Assembly: GCF_002214465.1 (NCBI RefSeq)
Contig: NZ_CP015101.1
Location: 16,502-80,501 of the forward strand
Source of the DNA: Thermococcus barossii
GTDB lineage: Archaea > Methanobacteriota_B > Thermococci > Thermococcales > Thermococcaceae
Length of the DNA: 64,000 nucleotides
Reading direction: 5' to 3'
The position numbers and the translations under genes were made by a program. The notes under the pieces are model-generated. The model was given only the letters and a program-made list of their open reading frames with translations, made no database searches and had not been told where the DNA came from. This document shows positions 46,613-54,823 of this stretch, piece after piece (position 1 is the stretch's first letter; each line of letters starts with the position of its first letter).

Positions 46613-47396
46613 AGTCCTCCAGCACGAGCTTTGCTACATCCTTTCTCGGCTTTCTGAAGTAAAGCACACCCCAGACGTTCTCAGTTCCATGCCCTTTCCC
46701 GGGTATGAGCCTGGCTTCCCTGAAGAAAATCCTGCCAATCGCGAGCTGGGTTGAGATGTCCCAGTAGTGGAAATCCACGCCACTTATCCTCCTGAACCCC
46801 GGAAGGAGGTAGTAGCTCCTCCTGAAAGTCCCTCTGACGAAGTCATAGCCTTCATGAATTGATGCTATCGTGTAACCATCCCTCTTCCCCTCGACCAGGA
46901 ACTTCCGGTAGCCGGCGCGGTACATTATCCAGTAAACCCTGTCCGTGTCCTCAACAAGGAATACACCGTCGTCGCTGAGCGATAGGGCAACTCCCGCGAA
47001 GAGCCTGACGGCATCGAAAGGGTCAAAGTGCGGCATTGTGAATCCCCACAGTAGCGCGATGTCGTGCTCGCCTACCAGTTTGTTGACTTCTCTGGCATCT
47101 CCGGGGACTATCCTCAGTTCGGGGCGTATTCCTGCCAGCTTGAGCCATTCCCTTGCCAGCTCAAGGTCGTCTTTTCTTGCATCGAGAACCGTCAGCAGTC
47201 TGGCCCCCGTTACCTTCGCGAGGGCAACACCCGCTATGCCCGTCCCGGCGCAGATGTCAAGAACCTTGCCGCTTGAGGGCAGTTCGTCGGAGATTTCCCT
47301 GAAGAACTCCTTTACCTTCCGGAATCTCTCCCTTGCCCTTTCGTCCCCTGGATTCATCCGCCAGTTTATGTAGCGATAGAGCTCCTCAAGGGACAT
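46596..47396 (-). CDS. Class I SAM-dependent methyltransferase, substrate unknown
   Basis: 266 aa. VLDICAGTGIAGVALAKVTG is motif I, LTVLDARKDDLELARE motif II, and IALLWGFTMPHFDP the region of the acceptor site, with Trp-Gly-Phe in place of a nucleic-acid NPPY. It therefore probably acts on a small molecule or protein. GGTGAT precedes ATG 47396; TATA GTTTAAATAA at about 47427-47436. Divergent from the three-paralogue operon. Confidence 0.8.
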   Translation of the reverse strand: MSLEELYRYINWRMNPGDERARERFRKVKEFFREISDELPSSGKVLDICAGTGIAGVALAKVTGARLLTVLDARKDDLELAREWLKLAGIRPELRIVPGDAREVNKLVGEHDIALLWGFTMPHFDPFDAVRLFAGVALSLSDDGVFLVEDTDRVYWIMYRAGYRKFLVEGKRDGYTIASIHEGYDFVRGTFRRSYYLLPGFRRISGVDFHYWDISTQLAIGRIFFREARLIPGKGHGTENVWGVLYFRKPRKDVAKLVLEDFSAPL

Positions 47397-47456
47397 CCCA
47401 TCACCATCGGAAGGAATGTATGAAATTATTTAAACCCATCGAAAGGCTTAAATATT

Positions 47457-47480
47457 TTGTCAACTTACATAGGTTGACAA
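47457..47480 (+). promoter_or_regulatory. Perfect operator palindrome before the membrane-paralogue operon
   Basis: TTGTCAAC-TTACATAG-GTTGACAA: perfect 8-bp arms. It lies just after TATA CTTAAATATT (47448-47457) and ends 9 bp before ATG 47490, so it covers the start of transcription. A repressor dimer bound here would shut off the operon; the HTH gene at its end is the likely source. Confidence 0.6.
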
Positions 47481-47489
47481 GGTGGGAGC

Positions 47490-48179
47490 ATGAGAGCGGG
47501 AACACCGAGGACATACACGTTCCTCATGTTCATTGCCCTGCTCATATTCACCGCCAGCGTTCTGTTGAGAGAGCCCGTTCTGGTGGCGGCGTTTCTCATT
47601 CTCCTCTCGGTTGGAATTCTCGCCTTCTACGGTCGTGAGGTCAGGGTAGAGAGGGGCAGGGTAATCCTGGAATGGGGAGTGCTTCTCAAGCACCGCAGGG
47701 AGATAACCTCGACCGAGATTCTGGACATCATAGACGCCCCCTCCAGCAGATACCTTGTGCTCGCAAAGTACCGCCCGGGGGTACTGTTGCTTCCTGTCAG
47801 CATGGTCGGGATGGGTCTACTGATACTCCTCTTTTCGGAAAACGGTTGGATTGGGCTCGGCTGGATACTCCTTGGAACCATTGAACTTGCTAACCATGTC
47901 CTCTCGGCTGAAAGAAGAAAGATGGGGGCCGTGGGTGTTCTTCTCATGACGGGAGCCCTGATGTTCGTCGGCTACTTTATAGCACCGTGGAAAACTGTCC
48001 TCCCTGTCCTCGCCGGCTTTTTAATGGCGGGCGTTTTGATGGCGGCAAGCCTCTGGAGCAGCGGACCGCTGATTGGAAACACCCTGATAATAGTTGCCGA
48101 AAGGGGAGTGTACTCGGTAAGCTACACGTCCAGATCAGAACTGAAGCAGCTGATCTCGGCCCTGGAGGGAGGGGAATGA
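47490..48179 (+). CDS. Membrane protein with PH-like domain, first of three paralogues
   Basis: 229 aa. Two helices at residues 10-45 (TFLMFIALLIFTASVLL, VLVAAFLILLSVGILAF), then a short domain EVRVERGRVILEWGVLLKHRREI like bacterial bPH2 repeats, more helices, and a final NTLIIVAERGVYSVSYTSRSELKQLISAL. The ends of all three paralogues share D/N-x-L-I-I-x-A/T-x-x-x-x-Y. GGTGGGAG precedes the start. Overlaps the next gene in ATGA. Function unknown. Confidence 0.75.
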   Translation: MRAGTPRTYTFLMFIALLIFTASVLLREPVLVAAFLILLSVGILAFYGREVRVERGRVILEWGVLLKHRREITSTEILDIIDAPSSRYLVLAKYRPGVLLLPVSMVGMGLLILLFSENGWIGLGWILLGTIELANHVLSAERRKMGAVGVLLMTGALMFVGYFIAPWKTVLPVLAGFLMAGVLMAASLWSSGPLIGNTLIIVAERGVYSVSYTSRSELKQLISALEGGE

Positions 48180-48913
48180 AGGTAGAGGGTGCGGTTCCCT
48201 GTAACATCTCCGGCTTTCAACTCCTACTGGCCGCAGCGGGCAGTGTGATTATCGTTTCGGTTCCCCTCTTCCGGAACCATACCTGGATCTCCCTGCTGGG
48301 CTGGTTCCTCCTGGCGGCCTCTTGGGGAAAATCGGTTGAGACCGAAGGGGAAAAACTGAAACTGAGTTATTTCTTCGGGAAATTGAGCTGTGAGATTCGA
48401 ATCGAGGACATCGAGGAGCTGAAGGTTTTCAATCGGCTGGAAGGGGCGGTTATTGCGAAGGAGTTTCCGGTGATGCTGGCATTTGTGGTTTTTGTGATGG
48501 TCTTTGCACTGGGAGAAATTCTCCTTTACCCCCTGGCGCAGGAGTATGGCTTTAACGGCTGGTTCGTCCTTATGAGCACCGGGTTTGTGTATCTGGCCAT
48601 TCTCCTGCTCCCCTTTAGCAAGGAACACTGGGCATTTCCCCTGGTTCTTTTCCCTCCCGCACTTGCTTTCATGCTGAACCTGCTGAGGCCCGGCTCCGTT
48701 GATGCGTTTTCAATTTTCACGGCCACAATGTTGTCTTTCCTTCTGCTCGTTGGGTACTACAGAAAGGACTACGTCCTGATAAAAACCTCAAAGAGGAGCT
48801 ATTTGCTGGCCGTTGAAAACAGGAAAATGCTTTTCGATGTCCTGGAGGGGTTGATCCTCCCCGGAGATGTCGGGAAAACAGGATTTGGGGGTGTACCCGC
48901 TGCGGATGATTAA
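48176..48913 (+). CDS. Membrane protein with PH-like domain, second paralogue
   Basis: 245 aa. Same layout as its neighbours: helix pair at the N-terminus, VETEGEKLKLSYFFGKLSCEIRIEDIEELKVFNRLEG as the PH-like part, four further helices and KTSKRSYLLAVENRKMLFDVLEG at the end. ATG 48176 overlaps the previous stop. Its own end overlaps the third paralogue by 8 bp. Confidence 0.72.
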   Translation: MKVEGAVPCNISGFQLLLAAAGSVIIVSVPLFRNHTWISLLGWFLLAASWGKSVETEGEKLKLSYFFGKLSCEIRIEDIEELKVFNRLEGAVIAKEFPVMLAFVVFVMVFALGEILLYPLAQEYGFNGWFVLMSTGFVYLAILLLPFSKEHWAFPLVLFPPALAFMLNLLRPGSVDAFSIFTATMLSFLLLVGYYRKDYVLIKTSKRSYLLAVENRKMLFDVLEGLILPGDVGKTGFGGVPAADD

Positions 48914-49601
48914 GGCAGCTCCGCTCCCGGTTGGGGGCATTCCACTCCTCCTCTTCGCCTCCGGACTTATCGGGATAATGGGGGTGTGGTATCTATCGAA
49001 GCTGGCCGGAATTCCGGTGGAGTGGATTTTTGTTATCATCTGGGTTTTTTCCAACGGCGTTGGCGTTGGTCTCGATGGGAACGAACTCGTCTTGTTCTAC
49101 GGCTTTTGGAGCATAAAACAGAGAATACCCCTTGACTCAGTTGAGGAACTGTCGATTCTTTCAAGGCTGGAATGGGGGAGCGTAACAAGGTATTTCAAGG
49201 CATACACCTTTATCTGGCTCGTGATAGCTCTGTGGGCCTTCTTGGAGCTGTTTGTTTTGAATTGGAACGGAAACCCCCTGAGACTCTACATGGATGTCTT
49301 TGTAATTACCATGTTTGCCCTTTTCTTCCTCTCCCTAACCCTTCCGAAGACCGAAAAAGGCATCCTTCGCGTGGTTGCATTTGGCTGTGCCGCGTTTCTG
49401 GTGGTCTTTCCCCTCTTTAAGTGGGGCTCTAAAACCCTGGTTCCAGGGATGTTTTTTGTTCTGTTGATAGCTTTCATGGTTAAGACATTCAAAAAGGATG
49501 ACCTCATCCTGATAGTCGCGGACGGAAAGTCTTATCTTCTCTCCTCGAATGATGGGGAGGAAGTCCTCAGAGCGGTCAGGGAGGCCATGGAAAATGCTTA
49601 G
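48906..49601 (+). CDS. Membrane protein with PH-like domain, third paralogue
   Basis: 231 aa from ATG 48906 (MIKAAPLPVGGIPLLLFASG); starts at 48867 (ATG) or 48891 (GTG) are possible, but the length before the first helix then exceeds that of the paralogues. LVLFYGFWSIKQRIPLDSVEELSILSRLEWG is the PH-like part; LILIVADGKSYLLSSNDGEEVLRAV the common end. The HTH gene overlaps its stop by 8 bp. Confidence 0.7.
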   Translation: MIKAAPLPVGGIPLLLFASGLIGIMGVWYLSKLAGIPVEWIFVIIWVFSNGVGVGLDGNELVLFYGFWSIKQRIPLDSVEELSILSRLEWGSVTRYFKAYTFIWLVIALWAFLELFVLNWNGNPLRLYMDVFVITMFALFFLSLTLPKTEKGILRVVAFGCAAFLVVFPLFKWGSKTLVPGMFFVLLIAFMVKTFKKDDLILIVADGKSYLLSSNDGEEVLRAVREAMENA

Positions 49602-49986
49602 ACTTCCTGAGGGCATGGAGAGGGTCTGGCTGATGAAGGCAAGGGGAATGAGGGAGGTCGAGATAGCCGATGCCCTTGGAATCTCCCGGCAGGCTGTAAA
49701 CAAGGCCCTAAAGGACGCTAGGGTAAAGCTGTTTGAGGCCTTCTTCGGCCTCGCCGAGGTCTTCTCATGGGAGGTGGTGAGGGTCAACGCCGAGAAGGGC
49801 TTCATGGTCGCGAGGGGGAAGTGTCTCGATAGAAACGTCCGCATCTACGCTTTCTACTTCCCTGGAAAGGGAATAAAGGCCTTCTTCGGTGGGGAGTTTC
49901 CGGGTTACGTGCTTGAGCACGCGGTCGAGATGGGAATAACCCGAAAACCCGATAGCGATGAGCTGATAAAAGCCCTTGAGAGCTAG
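49594..49986 (+). CDS. HTH DNA-binding protein, probable operon regulator
   Basis: 130 aa. Residues 10-45 hold a helix-turn-helix (MREVEIADALGISRQAVNKALKDA), similar to Tfx or sigma region 4 HTHs; the C-terminal 80 residues are alpha/beta (VVRVNAEKGFMVARGKCL, IRIYAFYF) and could bind an effector or form a dimer. GGAGG lies about nine bases before ATG 49594, which is inside the end of the third membrane gene. Likely binds the palindrome at 47457-47480. Confidence 0.75.
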   Translation: MLRLPEGMERVWLMKARGMREVEIADALGISRQAVNKALKDARVKLFEAFFGLAEVFSWEVVRVNAEKGFMVARGKCLDRNVRIYAFYFPGKGIKAFFGGEFPGYVLEHAVEMGITRKPDSDELIKALES

Positions 49987-50077
49987 TAGTAGCCCTCCTC
50001 ATAGGCGCTGAGGAGAGAGGTAAAGGCCGCGTAGAATATCGCGCCGAGCGAAATCAGGAGGAGCAGGACGGCCCCAT
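49983..50077 (-). pseudogene. Small membrane peptide gene with apparent one-base deletion
   Basis: Between the HTH gene and the padR gene, an ATG at 50077 leads after two codons into a frame that stops, but one added G in the GGGG run would give a 31-aa peptide (MGAVLLLLISLGAIFYAAF..., ending YEEGYY): one clean membrane helix with an acidic, Tyr-rich tail. The length from ATG to stop is 95 bp, one short of 32 codons. Either a recent frameshift, a sequence error or chance. Confidence 0.35.
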
Positions 50078-50091
50078 AACTCCCCCTCTGA

Positions 50092-50442
50092 CTATTTTTC
50101 CTCCATCCTCTCCAGGGTCTCCATTATCGCCCCTATCTCGGCCTTCAGCTCGCCCAGGACTTCCCTGCCCAGCTTCGTCAGGGAGTAGTACTTCCTCGGC
50201 CTCCCGCCGACCTCCGCCCAGGTGTCCTGGACGAGGCCGGTCTTCCTCAGGCTCTTGAGGATGTCGTAGAGCGCCCCCTCGCTCGGCACTATCCTGCCGT
50301 CGCTCAGCTCTTCGAGCCTCTTTCTTATCGCATAGCCGTGAAGCTCATCCTCTCTCTCCAGGAGAAGGAGAACTAAGTAGGAGTAGAGCCCTGAGCGAAG
50401 GTCCTTCCTCAGCTTCTTTAGGGCTTTCTCCTTTCTGTCCAT
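50092..50442 (-). CDS. PadR-family transcription regulator
   Basis: 116 aa: SGLYSYLVLLLLEREDELHGYAIRKRLEELSDGRIVPSEGALYDILKSLRKTGLV in essence, the PadR winged helix with HGYxI and EGxLYxxL motifs, then VGGRPRKYYSLTKLGREVL and a C-terminal dimer helix. GGTGAG lies about nine bases before ATG 50442. It starts 12 bp after the end of the YhfC-like gene and so is likely cotranscribed with it, perhaps controlling the set. Confidence 0.88.
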   Translation of the reverse strand: MDRKEKALKKLRKDLRSGLYSYLVLLLLEREDELHGYAIRKRLEELSDGRIVPSEGALYDILKSLRKTGLVQDTWAEVGGRPRKYYSLTKLGREVLGELKAEIGAIMETLERMEEK

Positions 50443-50453
50443 CAGCACGTCGC

Positions 50454-51158
50454 TCACCACAGGGCTTCCTCTTCCTTCGGGAGTTCGAGTTTTGCCTTTG
50501 GAATCGTGTAGTACAGCAGACCCAGTGCGGCAATGGCGGTTATAAACTCTACCGCGTACATGGCCGGCGCGCTCTTCGTGAGCTGGTAGTAGGCCGCCAG
50601 CGAGTCTATGACCGCGTGGATTCCCACCATCGCCAGTAGGCCGCTCCTTCCGAACCCCTCCCTGTAGGCGTACGCGAGGTATATCCCGGTTCCAACGTGG
50701 AAGAGGACGACGAAGTAGCGCTCCACCATTGATATAAGCGCCGTGTTCAGCGGGACGTCGAGCGGTTTTCCCGTTGCGAGCGCTCCGGCGAGGGCCGCTC
50801 CTGCTATAACGAAGACCTCCGTTATTCCGAAGCCCAGGCCGAGGAACAGCCCCGTGTTCAGGCTCTTTCCCTTCACCAGGAGGTACTTTGCGCCCTCCTG
50901 AAATATTCCCGCGGTGAGGCCGAACCATACCGAAACACCTACGGTGAACGCGGTTCCCCTCGCTATAACGTCGGCGTTGGACTTTATTCCCATTCCAAGG
51001 AGGGGAAGCTGCTGGACGGGGTTCTGAATGATTATCGCAATGAAGAACGCGGCCAAACCGAGGACGAACTCTCCCCACCTCTGCTTATCGAAGCCAAGGA
51101 AATAAATCGTCGCCCATGCCAGCAGCCCGCCGAGTATTGGAAATGGAAGGAGGTACAT
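50454..51158 (-). CDS. YhfC-family intramembrane metalloprotease-like protein
   Basis: 234 aa with about seven membrane helices. IFQEGAKYLLVKG (Glu on a helix), LGLGFGITEVFVIAGAAL and FHVGTGIYLAYAYREGF, then GIHAVIDSLAAYYQ, are the conserved Glu/His positions of YhfC/CAAX-type proteases. GGAGTGACC precedes ATG 51158. It begins 2 bp after the stop of the YbjQ-like gene. It may process a membrane peptide; the substrate is unknown. Confidence 0.78.
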   Translation of the reverse strand: MYLLPFPILGGLLAWATIYFLGFDKQRWGEFVLGLAAFFIAIIIQNPVQQLPLLGMGIKSNADVIARGTAFTVGVSVWFGLTAGIFQEGAKYLLVKGKSLNTGLFLGLGFGITEVFVIAGAALAGALATGKPLDVPLNTALISMVERYFVVLFHVGTGIYLAYAYREGFGRSGLLAMVGIHAVIDSLAAYYQLTKSAPAMYAVEFITAIAALGLLYYTIPKAKLELPKEEEALW

Positions 51159-51160
51159 GG

Positions 51161-51499
51161 TCACTCCTCCTCGATCCTCTCAACGACCACCGCCGTGCCG
51201 TAGGCGTATATCTCGGCCATGCCGGAAGCAACGGCCGAGGTCATGAAGCGAACCCCTATTACCGCGTTGGCCCCCATGTCCTCGGCGTGGAGCTTCATCC
51301 TCCTCAGGGCCTCTTCCCTGGCCTCGGCGAGCATCTGGGTGTACTCCTGAACTTCGCCGCCCTTCAGGTTCTTGAAGAACGCCATTATGTCCCTCCCGAC
51401 GTGGGTGGCCCGGACTATGCCGCCCCTCGCGAGCCCCTTGACCTCGACCACCCGGTAGCCAGGTATCTCCTCGGTGGTCGTTATGATAAAATCGTCCAT
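51161..51499 (-). CDS. YbjQ/UPF0145-family protein
   Basis: 112 aa: ITTTEEIPGYRVVEVKGLARGGIVRATHVGRDI, then EEALRRMKLHAEDMGANAVIGVRFMTSAV and YGTAVVVERI, the full heavy-metal-binding-like (YbjQ) domain, thought to form pentamers. GGGGTGAG precedes ATG 51499. First gene of the YbjQ-YhfC-PadR set. Function of the family is not established. Confidence 0.88.
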   Translation of the reverse strand: MDDFIITTTEEIPGYRVVEVKGLARGGIVRATHVGRDIMAFFKNLKGGEVQEYTQMLAEAREEALRRMKLHAEDMGANAVIGVRFMTSAVASGMAEIYAYGTAVVVERIEEE

Positions 51500-51585
51500 A
51501 CCACTCACCCCGATGCATCGAACTTCGAGGTATTGTTGGTATTTAGGATATTTAAGGTTTTCCCTTCACAAAAAAGTGGGGAGGG

Positions 51586-52167
51586 TCAGACCGAGTGGTA
51601 GTAGACCACGTAGGTGTCGCCGTCGTCGTAAATCTCCTGCGGGGCCACACCGTTGAGGTATGTCCATGTCCAGCCGGGGTTGGCGTCTATGTCCGGTCCA
51701 CCGGCTGCTATGTAGGCTGCCCAGACGAGCTCGGAGCAGTAGTAGCTGTCCCCGTAAACCTGCTTTGTCCACCAGCCCCAGTCGTAGGGCTTGCCCAGCT
51801 GGTAGTAGGCAAAGTAAACCGCGTTCTGTCTCACGTAGTCACTGGTGGCGACGCGAAGAACGGCAACCGTGTCGTACCTGCTAAGGAAGTCCGACAGAAG
51901 AACCATCCTTATTCCAGACTCCCAGGCCTCAATGACAACCCAATCGCTGTAATAGGTGTCATAGTAGGCTATGATTCCAGTGTGCGTCCAGTAGCCGGGT
52001 ATGAAGAAGTCGCTCTTTTCGCCGTGTCCGATTACGATATCGCCGGGTATGACGTTTGTTGGATACGGGTGCCAGTAGTCTCCCCCTCCCTTGCTGAAGG
52101 CTGAGACCGGACTGGCCATTGCCAGGAGAACCAGAATCCCAAGAACCACACCGACTTCCCTTCTCAT
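51586..52167 (-). CDS. Secreted papain-like (permuted NlpC/P60, YiiX type) protein
   Basis: 193 aa with a Sec signal (VVLGILVLLAMASPVSAFS). PGDIVIGHG, WTHTGIIAYY (His62), VVIEAW (Glu80) and YYCSELVWAAY (Cys144) follow the order of permuted NlpC/P60 hydrolases, so the triad looks complete. Bacterial members cut peptidoglycan peptides; with no peptidoglycan here the target may be lipid or protein. GGAGGTGG precedes ATG 52167. Confidence 0.8.
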   Translation of the reverse strand: MRREVGVVLGILVLLAMASPVSAFSKGGGDYWHPYPTNVIPGDIVIGHGEKSDFFIPGYWTHTGIIAYYDTYYSDWVVIEAWESGIRMVLLSDFLSRYDTVAVLRVATSDYVRQNAVYFAYYQLGKPYDWGWWTKQVYGDSYYCSELVWAAYIAAGGPDIDANPGWTWTYLNGVAPQEIYDDGDTYVVYYHSV

Positions 52168-52219
52168 GCCACCACCTCCGAACGGCAGACGTAATATGTG
52201 CATTGATGGTTGATAAAGT

Positions 52220-53014
52220 TTACTGAAAGCCACTGATGTCTATCTCCGTCACTCCCATGTCGTGTTCCCAGCTTTCATAGAAGAAGAGAACCGTGGCAGT
52301 GCTCAAAGTCAGGGAGAATGGTGCGGATAGCAGCAGTCCAATCACGAGACCCGGCAGACCCATGTTCGTTACGACGAGCGTTAGGGGGAGTGAAATCAGC
52401 GCCCCTATGGCCAGGTACTTGAGGGCGTAGTCCAGGTATTCTCCACCCCTTTTTGCCAGATGAATGCTCTCCGCCAATGCATCGCGGAATTCGAGTCTCT
52501 GAACCGAGATTAGAAAGGGTACTCCGTAGATTGCGTAGAGGAATATTAGGAAGGCCGGAAAGGCGAGGAGAAACATGAACGGCATGGCCATGAGGGGGAC
52601 GATAAGGATAACCATGACGGCGTAGAGCATCAGGTTGAACTGGAGAAACTCAAAAAAGTCCCTCCCCGCGTTGTCGAGGAAGCTTCCCCCGGTCATTTTC
52701 ACCGCGTCTCTTATGCTCCCAACGTAGCCAGCCTCCAGGTAACTCCCGAGGAGGATGAAGAGGGCCATTACAAAGAGAGTTTGGGGTGAGAAGCTTGAGC
52801 CGGCCGCATTCGCAGGCAGCGAGACGAAGCTCCAGAGGGTTGGCGTGGGCTCGGGAAGCGGGAACCGGATTCCAACGTGAGGGCCTTCCAGGTTCAGAAC
52901 CCCTATCACCTTGCCGTAATCAATCAGACTCAGGATAACCGGCACCGGCAGGAGCCATTTTGTTTCCTCAAACTTACCCCACGCCTCGTTCATGAGCTCG
53001 GTGAACTCTACCAC
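52220..53014 (-). CDS. Multi-pass membrane protein, 264 aa, unknown function
   Basis: Starts with GTG 53014 (MVEFTELMNEAWGKFEETKW); GGTGAA six bases before it and TATA GTTAAAAACC at about 53044-53053 fit this start better than ATG 52993. Five or six helices, with long hydrophobic runs at 75-95, 125-175 and 205-245, and an amphipathic helix EFRDALAESIHLAKRGGEYLDY in between. It resembles archaeal DUF4013-type or YIP-like proteins in layout, but I do not assign a family. Confidence 0.7.
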   Translation of the reverse strand: MVEFTELMNEAWGKFEETKWLLPVPVILSLIDYGKVIGVLNLEGPHVGIRFPLPEPTPTLWSFVSLPANAAGSSFSPQTLFVMALFILLGSYLEAGYVGSIRDAVKMTGGSFLDNAGRDFFEFLQFNLMLYAVMVILIVPLMAMPFMFLLAFPAFLIFLYAIYGVPFLISVQRLEFRDALAESIHLAKRGGEYLDYALKYLAIGALISLPLTLVVTNMGLPGLVIGLLLSAPFSLTLSTATVLFFYESWEHDMGVTEIDISGFQ

Positions 53015-53119
53015 GTTGTTCACCGTTTTATGCAACGATTTTTGGTTTTTAACTCTTTCTAATGGTATCAGCGCCGATGGACATTTAAACGCTTCCCGGC
53101 TACACAGTGTGGTGGTTCC

Positions 53120-54154
53120 ATGCACGAGATTCCAACCGGCGAGATACTGAAAGCCCTGCGAGACCTCAGCGCTGAGCGAGTACTCATCCAGACCCCCGAG
53201 GGGCTGAAGAGGGAGGCTCAGTATCTGGTGGATTTCCTTGAGGAGAACGGAATCGAGGCAATAATAAGCGGGGATATCAACTACGGCGCCTGCGATCCGG
53301 CCGACAGGGAGGCGAAGTTGCTCGGATGCGACGCTCTAATCCATCTTGGCCACAGCTACATGCGCCTCCACCTGGAGGTTCCCACGATATTCGTTCCAGC
53401 CTTCGCGAGCGTTGATGTAGTTCCTGCGCTTGAGAAAAACCTCGGCGAGATCAGAAAGCTTGGGACGAGAATAGCGCTCGTGACGACGGCCCAGCACGTC
53501 CATCAACTTGACTTGGCCAAGGAGTTCCTGGAAAGGCATGGCTTTAATGTCATCATCGGAAAGGGCGACTCCCGCGTCAGCTGGCCGGGACAGGTTCTCG
53601 GGTGCAACTTCACCGCGGCGAAAGTTGATGCGGAAGGGGTTCTCTTCATCGGCGCCGGCTACTTTCACCCGCTCGGCGTTGCCCTGGCCACGAAAAAGCC
53701 GACTCTGGCTGTAAACCCCTATAGCGGCGATGCGGTATGGATGGACCAGGAGGCTGAACGGCTAATAAGGAAGAGGTGGGCGCAGATAGCGAAGGCCATG
53801 GCCGCTCGGAAATTCGGTGTGATAACCAGCACCAAGAAGGGCCAGCTTCGCCTGGCTGAGGCAAAAAGAGTAGTCAGACTTCTCCGCGAGCATGGAATGT
53901 ACGCGAGGCTCATAGCGATGAACCACATCGGCTACCCGGCCCTCGAAGGCTTTGACTTCGACGCCTACGTTGTCGTGGCCTGCCCACGCGTTCCGATAGA
54001 TGACTATGAGAACTGGCGGAAGCCCGTGCTGACCCCCAGGGAGGTTGAGATACTCCTTGGCCTGCGGGAGGAATACGAATTCGACGAGATACTCGGAGTG
54101 GAGCGCGAGAAGGACGAGCCCCTCGGCATAGCCGTCCACGGGGTGAGAGATTGA
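53120..54154 (+). CDS. dph2: 2-(3-amino-3-carboxypropyl)histidine synthase (diphthamide synthase Dph2)
   Basis: Noncanonical radical SAM enzyme that starts diphthamide synthesis on a histidine of elongation factor aEF2. The 344-aa protein has Cys58 (YGACD), Cys162 (LGCNF) and Cys288 (ACPR), matching the three [4Fe-4S] ligands of the Pyrococcus enzyme. HLGHSYMRL and NHIGYPALEGFDFDAYVV are conserved. GGTGG precedes ATG 53120. Overlaps the next methylase by four bases. Confidence 0.96.
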   Translation: MHEIPTGEILKALRDLSAERVLIQTPEGLKREAQYLVDFLEENGIEAIISGDINYGACDPADREAKLLGCDALIHLGHSYMRLHLEVPTIFVPAFASVDVVPALEKNLGEIRKLGTRIALVTTAQHVHQLDLAKEFLERHGFNVIIGKGDSRVSWPGQVLGCNFTAAKVDAEGVLFIGAGYFHPLGVALATKKPTLAVNPYSGDAVWMDQEAERLIRKRWAQIAKAMAARKFGVITSTKKGQLRLAEAKRVVRLLREHGMYARLIAMNHIGYPALEGFDFDAYVVVACPRVPIDDYENWRKPVLTPREVEILLGLREEYEFDEILGVEREKDEPLGIAVHGVRD

Positions 54155-54762
54155 AGAAAAAACACCTTGCCATGGCCCTCTCCCGTCTTGAAGGCTTCAG
54201 AAACCCCAAGCCAGAACTTGAGCAGTACCGAACCCCCGGGGATGTCGCGGCCGAGCTGCTCTGGCTGGCCCATTCCATGGGCGACATCGCCGGTAGAGTT
54301 GTTGCTGATCTCGGAGCCGGAACCGGCGTCCTGACGGTGGGGGCCTGCCTACTGGGCGCCGAGCGTGTTCACGCGGTTGAGGTTGACGGCGAGGCGGTTG
54401 ATATTCTCCGCGCAAACGTGGAACGTCTCGCCCTTACTGACTGTGTTGAAATCCATCGCACCCATGTCACCGATTTTTCGGTGAGGGTTGATACTGTGGT
54501 GATGAACCCGCCCTTTGGGAGCCAGAATCGCCACGCGGACAGGCCCTTCCTGCTGAAGGCCTTCGAGGTGAGCGACGTTGTTTACTCCATACACCTGGCC
54601 AAGCCGGAGGTGAGACGCTTCATCGAATCCTTTGTGAAGGACTCCGGTTTTTCGATAACTCACAGAGTAACACTTCCCTTCGAGATTCCGGCCCAGTTCT
54701 TTTTCCATCGGAAGAGACTTGAGAGAATCTCGGTTGACGTGTACAGGTTCCAGCGGATGTGA
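54151..54762 (+). CDS. METTL5-like N6-adenine RNA methyltransferase
   Basis: 203 aa. VADLGAGTGVLTVGA (53-67) is the SAM site and NPPFG at 119-123 the adenine-type catalytic motif; EQYRTPGDVAAELL near the N-terminus is the METTL5 lead-in. The human homologue modifies 18S rRNA; the archaeal one probably small-subunit rRNA. Start TTG 54151 overlaps the dph2 stop (TTGA); ATG 54172 is the alternative. Confidence 0.87.
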   Translation: MKKKHLAMALSRLEGFRNPKPELEQYRTPGDVAAELLWLAHSMGDIAGRVVADLGAGTGVLTVGACLLGAERVHAVEVDGEAVDILRANVERLALTDCVEIHRTHVTDFSVRVDTVVMNPPFGSQNRHADRPFLLKAFEVSDVVYSIHLAKPEVRRFIESFVKDSGFSITHRVTLPFEIPAQFFFHRKRLERISVDVYRFQRM

Positions 54763-54823
54763 AGCGAAAACAATATATTGGATGAAGTTCAATATCTCGT
54801 GGGTATAATGAGGGGTGAAACCC

